A stretch of DNA of 64,000 nt from Oopsacas minuta. Taxonomy: Eukaryota; Porifera; Hexactinellida; Lyssacinosida; Leucopsacidae. Position 1 is the first letter of the stretch; each line of letters starts with the position of its first letter. Location: contig JAKMXF010000332.1 of assembly GCA_024704765.1 (NCBI GenBank), positions 1,309,861-1,373,860 of the forward strand, written 5' to 3'. The notes under the pieces are model-generated. The model did no database searches. It saw nothing but the letters and a program-made list of their open reading frames with translations, and was not told the origin of the DNA. Shown here in pieces: positions 30,860-42,865 of this stretch. A program made the translations under genes and the position numbers.

Positions 30860-33182
30860 AACAAAGAGGAATAGTATTATACTTAAGAAGTATTCAGTAC
30901 CTAAGATAATTAGCAAAGACTAATCTACAAGAGAGATAACAAAATTGAAGTAAAATACACAAAATCTTCTCAAAAAACTGGGGGGGGGGCGGAAGTACCT
31001 TCGTCCCCCCAGACTTTACGCCTATGATTATAAATAATGTACCTTGTATTGATCTACGGACGGAAGTTGCGTGAACGGGTAATGCTGGGTATGTAAAACT
31101 AATAAGAGCAAATACAACAAATAAGTATCATCTGATACGTTCAAGCAGTTGAGGACAAAACTCAAACATTACTGTAGCTACCAAATATATTTGAATATAC
31201 CCTGTGCAAATAAATATAACATATCCTATACAGCACTGGGTTACAGCTATTACCTACTAGCTTAACTGTAATTGTATAGTTTTTTCTGTTACAACAAATT
31301 CAGATTGAAATTTCGCAAGCTTTAGCTCCTGCAAATTCATCTATCCAATCATAGAATCGCGGCTATATAAATTTAGTACGTACAGACGGTATTTCTTATT
31401 ATTTCTTTGCACGGAATCAAAGTACTTAGTTAAAAAAACTGATAAAATGAATGTAATACTCACATCCTTTACAATCTGAGCATGAAAATAAAGAACAAAA
31501 AACCGATAAGAAAAACCAGTTTCGACTGTATTTCATATGGCTTAGCCTATATAATTAGCAACAATTCCTCTCATCAGGAAACTGTAGGCACTGGTTTTAT
31601 ACATATACATTTACACAGTAGAGCCTCGTTAATACGAACACGGTTAAGAAGTAACTCCAGATAAGGAGTACAAATTCGGTAAAAGTGATTCATTGTCCAG
31701 TATTTGGTCCAAAACCATCTGGTCACCCTAGCTAATAATAGCTACACAAGTTGTGCTAATACAGTTCAGGCATATACGTAAAGTATAAATTTTCTCGATT
31801 TAACTCTTCGATTTCTCATCTATAATCTATATTATTAAATCTCAATGATTATTTGTCTGTTTGTCTGTCTGTTGTCAAGGAAGGATTTATGGTATGCAAT
31901 TTTGAAATTGTCTCATACTATATATTTATCGTGCTTATCAAGGAAGTAAATAGAATTCAATAAAATTGACTAATATATCAAACATGCTGAATCCGATTTT
32001 CACATTTTGGATTAATCATATGTAAATTTATTGTTGTTTTAGGAATATAGAGTAAACAAATTTCAAAATTGAGGTAAAATCATACTTTCAACGACTATCC
32101 TGGAGTAATCGAGCATGCTGAGTCCAAATATGGTATTGTAAACAACATATTGTCAATATTTGTTTACTTTTAGGTACATAAAGTAAACAATTTTCAAAAT
32201 TGTTGTAGAAACATGATTTCAACGACTATACTGCATACTGGGGTAATCGAGTATAGTGAGTCTGAATATTGTAAACAACATCAATAGTATTAAATCTCAA
32301 TTGTTGTTGTCTGTTTTTGTCCTGTGAGTACCTCGAGGCGCAATGCGCGCCGAGTTCATCGCGAAGCGACGAGCCAAGGCTCGTGTAATGTAAATTTGTT
32401 TAACTTTTCAATGAAAATTTTCATTTTCTTGAATATTTGTAAATTGTGCGAAATGGGACAGTAAAGGAAAGAAATCTAGCAATTCTATTTGCTTGATTCA
32501 TTTCCAAGTGGCGAGGTATTAAATGTCAACCCGCATGTGAAATCAGGTAAAAAGTGTAACAATGTGGAATAAATTCAGGAATGTTCCGAAACAGTCAACA
32601 AGCTCGTTTTAAAATCTTCTGACTCCCTCCCAATGGAAATGTGTTTAACTAGTGCAATTACAACTTTCCACAACGTGAAAAATGTAAATACATAATAACC
32701 TTATCTTATCTCAAAGGTAAGTTATACGCGTACAGCATTGCTAATCCCGAGAGGATTAACATTGTCAATAAGTGAGAAACAATATTCCAAAAGTGCTGAT
32801 AGTTAAATTCCTATTATCTTACAAAAAAGCATGGGAACGAAAGGTAGAGAATGGGATTCAAATAATTTCAAAATTAAGAAACATGGACTGTCCGGATCAG
32901 ACATATGACAACACAAGGTAAACATCCCTCATAAATTAGATAAAATATTCGAATACAATATAGAAGGATAATTCAAAATTGTAAACTCACAAATCAGCTA
33001 AAATTCAAAAAATACAAATAACATTAATAAATTATAAATAATTACACTTTACCAAAGCCTATACAATTCAATAGAAATAAAACAGAATTAATATTTACAC
33101 AAACAATATATAATATAATTTTGCGCTAAATTACATATAAACAGATAAATATATCTATACAACCTGTCCGTGTATTCTGCGG
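30860..33182. repeat. Intergenic, mostly repeats (pogo-like end, family E)
   Basis: A pogo/Tigger-like terminal string CAGTAGAGCCTCGTTAATAC at 31617 recurs in variants at 35003, 41724 and 60477. 31826-32330 is repeat family E: two diverged units of about 130 bp share AGTAAACAA-TTTCAAAATTG, TTTCAACGACTAT and GTAATCGAG. It ends in a CGAGGCGCAATGCGCGCCGAG hairpin near 32333. The rest, 32400-33180, is AT-rich 3' flank of TMEM104. Confidence 0.5.
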
Positions 33183-36100
33183 TTAGCTAGTACGATTATA
33201 GGAAGGTTCTAGAAAATGAAAATAGAAATCAAGCCTATCGATCGTTACGAGTATCAGACAAATAACAGACCAAATAACAACTCCAATCAAGAATATCCAA
33301 TGGGAGAAAGGAGATTTATGTGGATTCTTATATTCACCCCTTTCGCGAATTATGACACGTCTGCTTGCAAACACGAGAGCGACAGGAATAAGATACTGCA
33401 CACATACTCCAGCATAAGAACCTGTAATACCAACCAAAAGCTCAACATCCATGGTGAAGAATGCAATAATGAATGGAGGGACCATGGCCAAGAAGGGAAA
33501 TATGACTTTATCAATAAACCAGTGATCAAATATTGGAAATCTAGCTACCAATGATGGGATAAGACACTTGAAGTACCCGTATAGAGATTTGAGGTTCTCT
33601 CGTAGAGTAATGCCGATTATAGGAAAGTTAGTGCTGAGAGTGAAAACAGGGAATAAAGCGAGGTAGTAGGATACAGGGTCAAATCCAATATTGAAGAAGT
33701 TAAGTGTGTACACATCTTCCATTTCGGAAGGGCTGAATCTATTAGAATATATAACGCAAAATTAAGCATGAAAAATGAAAATTTCTTAATCATGAGTGGT
33801 GTAATACATCGGCCTTGGTGAGAAAATTGTCTAATATCGGCTATATGTAAATATCACCTTTTCAGGTGTGTATTATTAGAGCTATAGCTGAGGAATACAC
33901 ATACATAGTTACATACTATGCTGAATACGATACTTATTAAAGAGGTGTATAATTAGTACCTGAAAACTGCAGAGAATGACAGAGCCGCATAGTAGAGCAG
34001 TACACTAATATAATCAAACAGAATGAGAAGGTTTACTCCTTTCTTTCTCTTGAGAGGTGTTATCATTCCAGGCAGAGAGTGCTGACACATAAACGCGTAT
34101 ATTATAACTCCGAACAGATTGGGCAGATAAGCTATGTTGGCTACTGTAGCAATGTGATAGTTTCCTCTAGCTATATACACGAGAGCTATTAGTATCATCA
34201 TTACAAAAGCAACATTACGCATTATAGCAGTAATCAGTTGTAACCATTTAGATTTGCTTAAATTGAAGAAAAGGAAAGGTCCAAGGAGTACAATGAATAT
34301 AACCAAGTAGATCCTATCAAGATAATATTAAATTAGTTGTCATTCGTTATAGCGGGATTAAATTCATTACTTGTAAGCTATGTGATTAATATGAATAATA
34401 GATACGATACTACTCTAAGAGTTCAAATAAACGGGGTTTGTTTCAACCACGCAGTTCATTAAATTCAAAATTGTAAACCCACCCCGGTCAACAGTTTATT
34501 CGAACCCCTGCATTAAGTTATAACTAATAAGAAGAACATTGTTGTATGATAAAGTTATAAACTTTTCAAAATGAAAATTAGATGGAAGGATTCTGGGATT
34601 TTTGACAACTTCTGTTAAAACAGTTATATCCAACTTGGATAATAGCATAACCAGATGTAGAATCCCGTAAGTATGTGTTTTGGATAATATTAACTCCGGG
34701 TAATAAATACTAATAAATTTTGTGAACACAAATTCATAAACCCTTACATATCAATCTAAATTCTCGGTTATAGTAAGTATTAACTGAGTTCTAGTCTACT
34801 ATCGTAGACATCGGAATTTTCGCTCTCCGATGCTTTGTATTTCGAAAAGAACGAAAATACTTAAATAGATTAATATGTGGATAACGTATAACACGTATTA
34901 AATGTATAATACGTTTTACGATATTTATACGTCTAGGTTAATCTCGAAATAGGAGACTTTGATAATTGTTAGACATGTTTTCTTCACAAAATTAACATCT
35001 ACAGTGGACTCTCGTTAATACGAACACTGTTAATACGAATTTCCGGATAAGACAAACTAATGTTCACCTACAGTTGGGTATATTTTTCCAGAATTGATTG
35101 AAGAAAATGGAGGATACCCAAGGCTGATATTTGGGATACAGGGGTATTTTGGGCCTGGCTCGGACAATTCGAGGCTTAGACGAAAATTCACACCTATGAC
35201 GAAATTATGACGTCATTGTCACCCTTTTGGATTTTCGAAAAATCACATTATTTACCACTGCTCAGCCAATATACAAGATAGAAGTTGAAAATTTGAATTA
35301 CAGGTACCCCTTAATGTGACAAATGTCCTGATTCTGACCAAAAGCTAACTCATCATGGGATTAATACGTTATCATGACTGTACAAAAATCAAAATTATCC
35401 AAATTTCGAAAAATTTCAGAATTTCTAATACCAGATGCATAATGGACCAGATTAGTGAGCCAAAGACACGTAATAGCTCCAGTAGTACCACAAAAGGCAA
35501 TTTGGATGGACTGTGGATAATAAAATCTTAAAATTTTAACTATTCTGTGAATTCGAGGTACGTAGTGGCGAGTATATTCTGTCGCATAGCGACAAATAAC
35601 ACTACAAAATTGGCTGTTGAATACTTAAGCCAACCCGTAGTACTAAGCTGTCATGCAGCGACCTAGCAAGCGAAGCGCGCTAGTATATTATAAATTGGTT
35701 AACTATGCTGAGATTTGGCATCAAGATTTCCAGAAAAAAATCTTGATGCCAATTCTCCAATAGATATTCTGTTTTCATACAAAATATCTATTGGAGAATT
35801 CAGCCTAATATAAATTACGTCACCAAAAATTGTAGGTTGAACGTATAATATGTATCCTAAAATACTTTCTATACCTTATGAGGCGTATTTTATAAGTTAT
35901 ACGTAATAGGTTTCATTAAAAGATGTATTAAACAACTTAGAAAATACAAACAAGAATTAGAATTATTCGTCATGCACAGAGTTATGTAAATTATGAATCC
36001 TCGAGCGAAAATAAATTTAAATGAGAATCTGTAGACACAAATATTTTAAAATATATAATTATTTCAGGGACATATTTCCATACCTGTATAACCATATTGG

Positions 36101-37858
36101 TAATAGAAATCCATAACATTCCTTTATTGAAAGTGTTGAGTTCACAAAATGCGGAATAATACAGGTTACGTTAACCAAACTCTTCGGAACAGTAACAAGA
36201 TAGATAGCCATATCTCCGTAGAGATATAATATTATAGCGATGTAATATAGAACAATGCCTAGCTTGTTAAAGAACAAGTTAGCCATATCTCCTAGCTCAA
36301 ATCTCTTGTTGATAGTGTAAGCTGAGGGAGAGGGTACACACTCTGTTAAGGTTAAGCTGGACTGTATCAGAGGAGATTGTAGCTCTGAAGACTGTTCAAT
36401 GAGTGTAGCACTAGAAAACAATTGACGTGATATCGTCATGGTCTAGAAACAAGTTATTATAATAAATATGCTATTGATCAGGCTACTGTTCATGAGAAAC
36501 TTGTTTGAGCATGAGATCCACCCAATTATTGGCCCCAGGACAGAATAACTAAATCCCAGGGTGGCGGAGAAAATCGAATAAACAGAGCAGTACGTAACGT
36601 AACAATTGGTCACCCAACCTGTATTACATTCATGCAGGCAGCTAAGCGATATTAATTGTATGTAAATCCACCATTTGTCATGCTGTATGACCGTTTCCTT
36701 ACTTCTATTACCACAACCAGGGATACTTCACATCCATTGGTAGTTTCCTTAACCTCTATGCTATGACTTCATATTATATACTTCTTATTTCACATCGAAT
36801 TAATTGTATAGTATTCACAACGGAAATAATCAGGGTGGTGAAAATGCTGTAAACAGGCCAGTAATGTCTGTTCAGCAACAATTTTCCAGGACTGACAGTT
36901 TAGCTTTGTAGTTATTTGCATCTAAGCCAAGTATTACAGTAATAGTCTTATTTCGAACCGCTAACAACCTACTTCTGAATTTAGGTATTATACTGTAGAA
37001 CATAGTAAATTCGAATATGTTTAAGGTCCCCCTGTCATGGTTCCCATCTCGTAGGCTCTGGATCCACCTGAGCATGAATGCGAGATTTTGGTTCATTATT
37101 ATTGTTATCTCATTATTTTATGACGTATCAGCTGAAAATTGGTTCATTCATAAGAGAAATTTAAAGGATAAAGTCAAATTTGATATAATCATATTCTAGA
37201 CGAACAAAAAGTCATCTCGATTATCCTATTAGCTAGTTTATCACTGATGTTACCGAAAATTTCACTTTATCGACCAGTAATGGATAGTGTGAAACTTCCG
37301 TGACAATATATTTACAATTGGAAAATCTGTATAACAGCTTGTAGGTTGTTGTAATTTCATACTCCATAGGTTCCCACAGGATCATATTTTTTAGTCATTT
37401 TCACGAACATTCGGCTAGTACATGAACATGGTGCTATGAACATATTACTAATATGTTGCATTAAAATTTTAAGGTGAAATATATCTTACCTTCATATTTC
37501 TATCTTCAGGTTTTTCCTTACTCTTCCCATAAGCATTAGCAGTAGCCATTGCCTCAATAACATATGTAGCTGTCATATAGCTCAGTAGAGCCAGCACTAT
37601 CAATAAAACTAGGCCCAGTAGCCAGCCTGCCAAGGCGATTGCTTTAGGCATTGCTATTGCTCCCACTCCAACTATCAGATTCAGAATATACACAAATGCG
37701 AATATTCGCGAGTAAGATTGTTCCTGAGGTTTACTCAACTTCTCTTCGTTACCCTCAGTATCATCTTGTTGATAGAGAGAGTCTGAATTTATAGCTCCAA
37801 AAGAAGAACCCCTTGGGGAATATTCGTCCTGACTTACCACCAAATCGTCATTATCCAT
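33183..37858 (-). CDS. TMEM104: TMEM104-like multispanning transporter (AAAP family), four coding exons
   Basis: Coding exons on the minus strand: 37490-37858, 36084-36442, 33960-34313 and 33183-33738. Junctions keep the frame (phase 0, then AG/G and AG/A split Arg codons) with GT/AG borders. The product has 545 residues (496 in human). Conserved TMEM104 blocks occur in order: FAFVYILNLIVGVGAIAMPKA (first membrane segment), ELGDMANLFFNKLGIVLYYI with LYGDMAIYLVTVPKSL, RIYLVIFIVLLGPFLFFNLS, NLFGVIIYAFMCQHSLPGMI, MEDVYTLNFFN followed by ALFPVFTLSTNFPIIGITLR, and VELLVGITGSYAG. About ten to eleven hydrophobic segments suit an amino-acid/auxin-permease fold in an internal membrane. The substrate is not known from sequence. 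A conserved Met in the first exon, MDNDDLVV at 37858, is preferred to an earlier in-frame start in hydrophobic non-conserved sequence. Confidence 0.93.
35251..35684. repeat. Repeat family A, most complete copy (TMEM104 intron 2)
   Basis: Starts with ACCACTGCTCAGCCAATATA, passes through AATAGCTCCAGTAGTACCAC and TCTGTCGCATAGCGACAAAT, and ends AAGCGAAGCGCGCTAGT. It represents the empty version of the site into which the mariner at 7429 inserted. The CTAG end followed by T, with a short palindromic stretch just before it, is compatible with a Helitron-type 3' end; that is inference. Confidence 0.7.
35717..35800. repeat. Two adjacent perfect hairpins (TMEM104 intron 2)
   Basis: Stem 1: 35717-35729 pairs perfectly with 35738-35750 (13 bp, 8-nt loop). 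Stem 2: 35751-35768 pairs perfectly with 35783-35800 (18 bp, 14-nt loop). They abut without a gap. The surrounding sequence (TTGGTTAACTATGCTGAGAT before, GCCTAATA and ACGTCACCAAAAATTGTAGG after) recurs without hairpins at 47042-47160. Confidence 0.9.
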
Positions 37859-38189
37859 CGAAAAAGTGGTAAACCTGAATACTACTAGATTAGGCAATAA
37901 GTATATTGGGCAGCGAACTGTGTAGTTCACGGTTGGACACACAAAACTATGAATTGACGTGGAGTGACTGTCCCAGAAAAATAAGGTCAGGCATATACTA
38001 AAAGTACTGAGAGCATGCTTCATTTGTACTCAAAGCATGTTCCATTTGTACTTAAAGCATACACGCGCCTCAAAATACCCCAAAACAACATTCAAGCAGG
38101 TGGCCACTAACAGGGCAAATACACACTCCAGCAAGCAAGGAGTTAAAATGCCTAGGATATATACAAACCATATATTTAATAGCGTTAAT

Positions 38190-38260
38190 CAATTGTCCAG
38201 ATGGAGTATGCTCTCAGTGCAGATGGAGCATGCTCTCTGTGTAGATGGAGCATGCGTTGA
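38190..38260. repeat. Short tandem repeat of GATGGAGCATGC units
   Basis: Three units of about 24 bp around AGATGGAGYATGCTCTCNGTG at 38200-38256. Related inverted copies (AGCATGCTTCATTTGTACT and variants) lie at 38009-38060. Confidence 0.65.
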
Positions 38261-38276
38261 GTACATTTAATACCTC

Positions 38277-39150
38277 ACTTGTTGCAATTAAACTACTGAC
38301 CAGGTCGCCCATACAGCCATAGCAATACCCATACTTGCCAACTGCCCCGTTTTTGGGCGGATGTCCCGCTTTTTCGGATATGGGTTAATTATCTACATAT
38401 AAAGTTAACATGTTAGTAGATCCCAGTGCGTCGTGTGGCTTTGAAATCTGGGGGGACAAATTCAATCTAGTGTGCAACAAGTTCTGGATGAGGTTTATGG
38501 GCACTGTAAACAATCAGTAAGGTCTAGGAGCGAAACTCATCGTAAGAAATAATGTTTGATTTGCAATTATCTAAGGAAGTTGACACTTTCTGTCCTTTGG
38601 AGTAATGATGTGGGAGCTCGAAGAATATTTTGGATATTCTCTAAATACACAAGGAGTAAGGTTGAAAATTTGGGTGGGTATGTCAGGAAAAATTGGCCAG
38701 GCTAGACCAATTATGGTCCTACCTGGCCAAAATTGGTCGGGCCTAGATTTCTTCTAGAAGTAGAGTTAATTCATCAAAAAGATGTATTAAGAACTCCAAA
38801 ACACGCAAAGAGACACTGGTAAGGTAACGTCAGGTTAATTAGCTAATTAGATAACAAAGCCATATCCAGAGCATTAAGTGCTCTTCATTTTTCGGAGCGT
38901 GCACTCGTTCCGGGCTCCCGCCCTGGAAAAGAACGGAGCTCCCACACCGCTCCTAACTCAGAAATGGAATGCTCTCTGGCTCTTGCTACCAATCGCGCTC
39001 ATTTTCAATCACGCTGGACTCGAATCCAAGCAAGAGTTCAAATCCTCGTGTCATATAGTAGAGATAAATGATAGTAAAAATTGGTCCCCCCGACCAGTTT
39101 TAACCAGCCTAAACTGGTCCGTGTAATAGCCCAGATTATACCTCTTCCTC
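38277..39150. other. Intergenic, repeat fragments
   Basis: Includes a CCCGTTTTTGGGCGGATGTCC stretch near 38345, a GGCCAGG/CCTGGCC hairpin near 38696-38730 and a GC-richer islet 38893-39040 (GCACTCGTTCCGGGCTCCCG). No gene recognised. Confidence 0.4.
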
Positions 39151-39463
39151 GAATATACCCGGGTATATTTGTCCTAGGACAGATTATACTCCCTGCCTTC
39201 ATTATGTCATGTGCAAAAGTGTGGAGCGTCTGGTGTCATCTATGTAATTATAAAGCCCACGATACATGATGCAAATTTATTGGTTGCAACAAGGGGATAT
39301 ACACATTACAACGTTTTGTTGCGTTTTCATGCAGCAATTTGCATCATGTATGGTGGGCTTTATGAATACATAGATGACAACAGACGCCCAACACTTTTGC
39401 GCATGAAGTAATAAAGGGAGGGAGTATAATTTGCCCCAGCCCATATTATACGATATATATTCT
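39151..39463. mobile_element. Foldback element, arms of about 127 bp
   Basis: 39151-39277 pairs with the inverse of about 39336-39463. Matching landmarks: ATTATACTCCCT, GCAAAAGTGT, GTCATCTATGTA, ATAAAGCCCAC and TACATGATGCAAATT. The loop of about 58 nt has its own TGCAACAA/TTGTTGC pairing. Short open frames on both strands here are by-products of the palindrome. Confidence 0.8.
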
Positions 39464-39539
39464 AAGGTAACCCGCTTCATACCAGATGGGATAGTCTGGG
39501 CTGCTACACCGGGCCTGCCAACTCTCCCGCTGACAAGCC

Positions 39540-40586
39540 GAGCACCACAAATCTAGAAACGAACTTGAAAATAAAAAACTGGGGATTGAAAATGAGATAA
39601 CTTAAAATAGAAACGTCGATACAAAAGGCAAAACAATTGCGGATTTGAACAAGAAAATATCTCTCTTACAGATAGATGCATGTAATGCTGATGTTGATTA
39701 TCAGTTCAGCTTTGACGATAAAGAGTTGAAACGAGCTTTGGCTATTCTAGGAGCTATAGAGAAAACTCCAAAGCATTATCTAACTAAGAAACATGCACAC
39801 TCTGTCATTCCGATTGCGGCTAAAAAGAATAGTGGTAGATTATCTGTGAACGAAGAACTAGGTTTAATTGCAGTGAATAACTTTTGCGAAAACCAAATTA
39901 TTTATTTTAGCCTTGAAGGAAAACGACTAAATGCTTTAAAGCTAGAATCTTCTCGAAGAATTTTAGCAATTGAGCTAATAAACAACGAAGAAATAGTTCT
40001 ATCGGATCAACATACAGAAAAGGTTCTTCGGCTTCAATACCCATTGGGGAAAACCAATGCTAAGATACTTTCAGAAACGAAGAAGAATTTTGAATATATC
40101 GTCTCTATTTGTTATGATCAATATTCGCACCTGATTTACGCAATTTCATCAACAAAACATTGTCTTAATATTTTTGATAGAAATATTGCCTTTATTAAGA
40201 CAATAACACTCGCATGCTGAACTTTCCCGCAGAGCATATTCGCTACGAGAGAAGATATATATATATTAGACTGTGGCAATCCTTGCCTACACACTCTATC
40301 TAAGTCTACATATCAACAAATCCGATCAATGATACCCTTAGGAAAAGGCCTTAATATTGATGATCCAATTTCATTTTCTATTGACAAAGATGGATATATT
40401 ATTTTCGCTAATCGTTCTGGAGATAAAAACGTGATACAAATATATTCCCCATCCGGACAACTACTCCATTCTTTTCCTGGAGAACATGACAAGGCCATCA
40501 TTAAGCCAAGTAGCGTGTTTGTTACTTCCGACTATAAGATTATTGTACTATCAAATAATCTTGACTATCCTCTTCAGATATTTTGA
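39540..40586 (+). pseudogene. TRIM/NHL-type beta-propeller pseudogene with two in-frame stops
   Basis: One reading frame carries a coiled-coil-like piece (NELENKKLGIENEI), a TAA at 39603-39605, more coiled coil (KTIADLNKKISLLQ), then a propeller-like region. A TGA stands at 40218-40220 and the frame resumes without shift: SIFATREDIYILDCGNPCL, ISFSIDKDGYIIFANRSGD and VIQIYSPSGQLLHSFPG, the last of NHL-repeat type (DG.I...D.....I.i.SPSG.ll..F). RING and B-box regions are absent upstream, where a foldback element and unrelated repeats lie. I read it as a 5'-truncated pseudogene of a TRIM2/3/71-like family protein. An ATG start is also lacking; the first in-frame codon context is TTG. Confidence 0.75.
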
Positions 40587-41817
40587 ACTTTTCACACTTC
40601 ATTTAGATATTCTCTTTACTTTTAGAGTTGTTAGGTTTCGCGTATACAAAAATTTGCTTTCTAGCTTTATACCTTTACACTTAAATTGTATTTTATCAGT
40701 TATACTGTACGAGCCGCTTCGCTTGTTCGCTTAGGGCTCGGCAGTTTGTGCCTCATATTTAGCAAATTTAATTAATACATTATTTTTCAACTGTTTGTTT
40801 ACTTCAGATTAATAAAACTACAATACATATATTAATGTGGAACCTAAAATGTGAAATTCGGATTAAGCGTACTTTGTTACTTCAAAGCAGTTAAGAGCAA
40901 GTTTAAACTATTTTAGCTATTTGTTTACTTAATTCAAAAGTGTGAAAATCGGATTCAAAATCTTAGATATATTTAGCGGAATTGTATTGAATTATGTTTA
41001 CTTTCTGCGTAAATACAATAAATGTATAATTATGGGAAATCTCAAAATTGAGAAATTCGAATTCAATATAACATTCCATAAATACTGTCCTTGACAATGG
41101 ACAAATAGACAAACAAAAATTGGGATTCATAATATATTTTGTGCTTTGATATCTCTTATAACAGGAGCGTAACAAGAAATCTCAGAGCGAGGAGGCCAGG
41201 ATGAAAATTTGCCTCATCAAATAGCGATTACAATTGGGAGATGGGGCATAGAGCGAGACGAGAGGAAGCAATTGGCTCCTCTGAATCCTCTGCCTTAACT
41301 AATTATTGCTAGTTACGCCTCTGAATTAGGTTAATATTGACAGCGTAGTTGATTAGCAGATGCGGCCAATTTTTGGGGCGAAACAATTGCTCAAACTGAA
41401 TTAACTGATCCTTATCAAATAATTATGTTTGGGAATAGACGAATGCTATGATGCTTCGTTTGTGCTGCTGGTTAGTGGCCCGCTTTCAAATTCCACCAGA
41501 TTCCACATTCTATTCAATTCTACCAGATCCACGATTCAGACACATTTGTTTCCACCAGATTCCACCATCCAATAGCTTCCACTCTGGACTTTACGGACTC
41601 CCATACGATACTTGACACCAGTAAATGGGCGCCGACGTCAGATCTTATACTCTTAGCCATCACTGTGCTGATGCTTGTAATAACAACCTCTACAAATTGT
41701 ATTTGGTTCTATTTTTGTTAAACAGTAGAACTCGGATAAGACAAACATTTGGTTAATACTTACTACCTCTTTTATACCGAAATATATATTTCATTCATTG
41801 TAATTCAATCCCTTTCT
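40587..41817. repeat. Intergenic with repeat family E copy
   Basis: 40700-40760 holds a CGCTTCGCTTGTTCGC/CTCGGCA hairpin. 40780-41165 shares phrases with family E copies at 31826-32330, 53370-53650, 59600-59990 and 63510-63600: GTTTACTTC, AATACAATAAATGTATAATTATG and CCTTGACAATGGACAAA. 41165-41817 has no recognisable feature except a pogo-like string at 41724. Confidence 0.5.
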
Positions 41818-41885
41818 GATGTGACTTCAATCCGATAGTACATTCTACTAGAAGTAGAACGTACTATCCGATTGAACGTCACATC
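41818..41885. repeat. Long imperfect hairpin
   Basis: GATGTGAC...GATAGTAC.TTCTACT at 41818-41849 pairs with 41853-41885, about 32 bp with two mismatches and a one-base bulge and a 3-nt loop. Confidence 0.8.
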
Positions 41886-42476
41886 GAGTCCTGTTCTCAT
41901 CGCACCATGATTTATCAAATTTTAGAATTTTTGGGAAAGGCTTTTGGGGCCTAATTCGAACTCTTAACACTTAACACTTAGAAAATGGGGTCCCTATTGT
42001 ATTAAGCCCTAGGAGCCCCTGCGGTTAATACGGCCTCGATGTTGATTCCGAATCTGAATTTCATTTTACTCCATCAATTGACAATTTCCTAAAACATATT
42101 CAACTCCCTAATTTGCTAAAATTTCAAACAATTTGCCTAATAAGAGTAATGAAACAATGAATTGTGTAGCTTATTGAAGAATCAATAGTGTATGTACATC
42201 TCGTTAAATAGGTAAAGGCTGTGATAAGCAAAAATGCGGATTTTCCTGGTCTTATACAATATTTCGAATAATTCCAAATGTCCTTTTTGTAATAATCACA
42301 ATTAGCATACCCTAGATTATCCAGACACCTTAGTCATACATTATTAATTTGGGTGTTCAGACAGGACTTCATCTAGCAATAATACCAAACCGGCACACCC
42401 TAAGTATGTAAAGATAAAATTACTAAGAACATGGGGATAGCACCTGTTAAAAATCAGATTTTGCATACCCTTGTGT

Positions 42477-42865
42477 ATTAACGAATTCAATAAAACTGCT
42501 CCCACCGCAACCAATAACGCTTCAAAATACACCTCGAAACACCATAGGGTGGCCAAGAACTCCGGACAATATTCCGGCCCAAGATGAATATTAATACAAG
42601 CCAAAGTCCAAACAACTATCGTAATTGTGGAATATAATGCACAAATACAACAATTAACGCTTGTACATTAAACTATTCAATAAAATCCTTCCGCCACAAC
42701 GCTTCAAAATACAGCTCGCAAGAACCAAGGGGTGCCAAAGAAGTCCAGGCCCAGATAGACACTAATGCAAGCCAAAAGTTTACCAACTATCGTAATAGTG
42801 TAGTCAAATGCATGGATACAACAATTAACGCTTCTCCTTCACGAATTCGGTAAAATCCTTCCACC
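42477..42865. repeat. Diverged tandem repeat, period about 170-190 bp
   Basis: Units start at about 42481, 42668 and 42841 with ATTCNNTAAAA(C/T)C(T/C).C(C/T)CC.CC. Shared inside are ACGCTTCAAAATACA, CAACTATCGTAAT and ATACAACAATTAACGCTT. A minus-strand open frame of 86 codons covers unit 1 but is not kept in unit 2, so I do not call a gene. Confidence 0.7.

Noticed and set aside
39000-39060. tRNA or tRNA-derived SINE, from a B-box-like GAGTTCAAATCC at about 39030
   Set aside because: No matching A box or cloverleaf arms at proper spacing could be found.
39211-39480. Overlapping open frames on both strands
   Set aside because: They are mirror images created by the foldback arms, not genes.
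40218-40220. In-frame TGA after a Cys codon as a selenocysteine or read-through site
   Set aside because: A second in-frame stop (TAA at 39603), no ATG start and missing upstream domains point to a pseudogene; I could not identify a SECIS structure downstream.
42344-42604. Minus-strand 86-codon hydrophobic ORF as a membrane protein
   Set aside because: It covers one unit of a tandem repeat and the reading frame is not maintained in the other unit.
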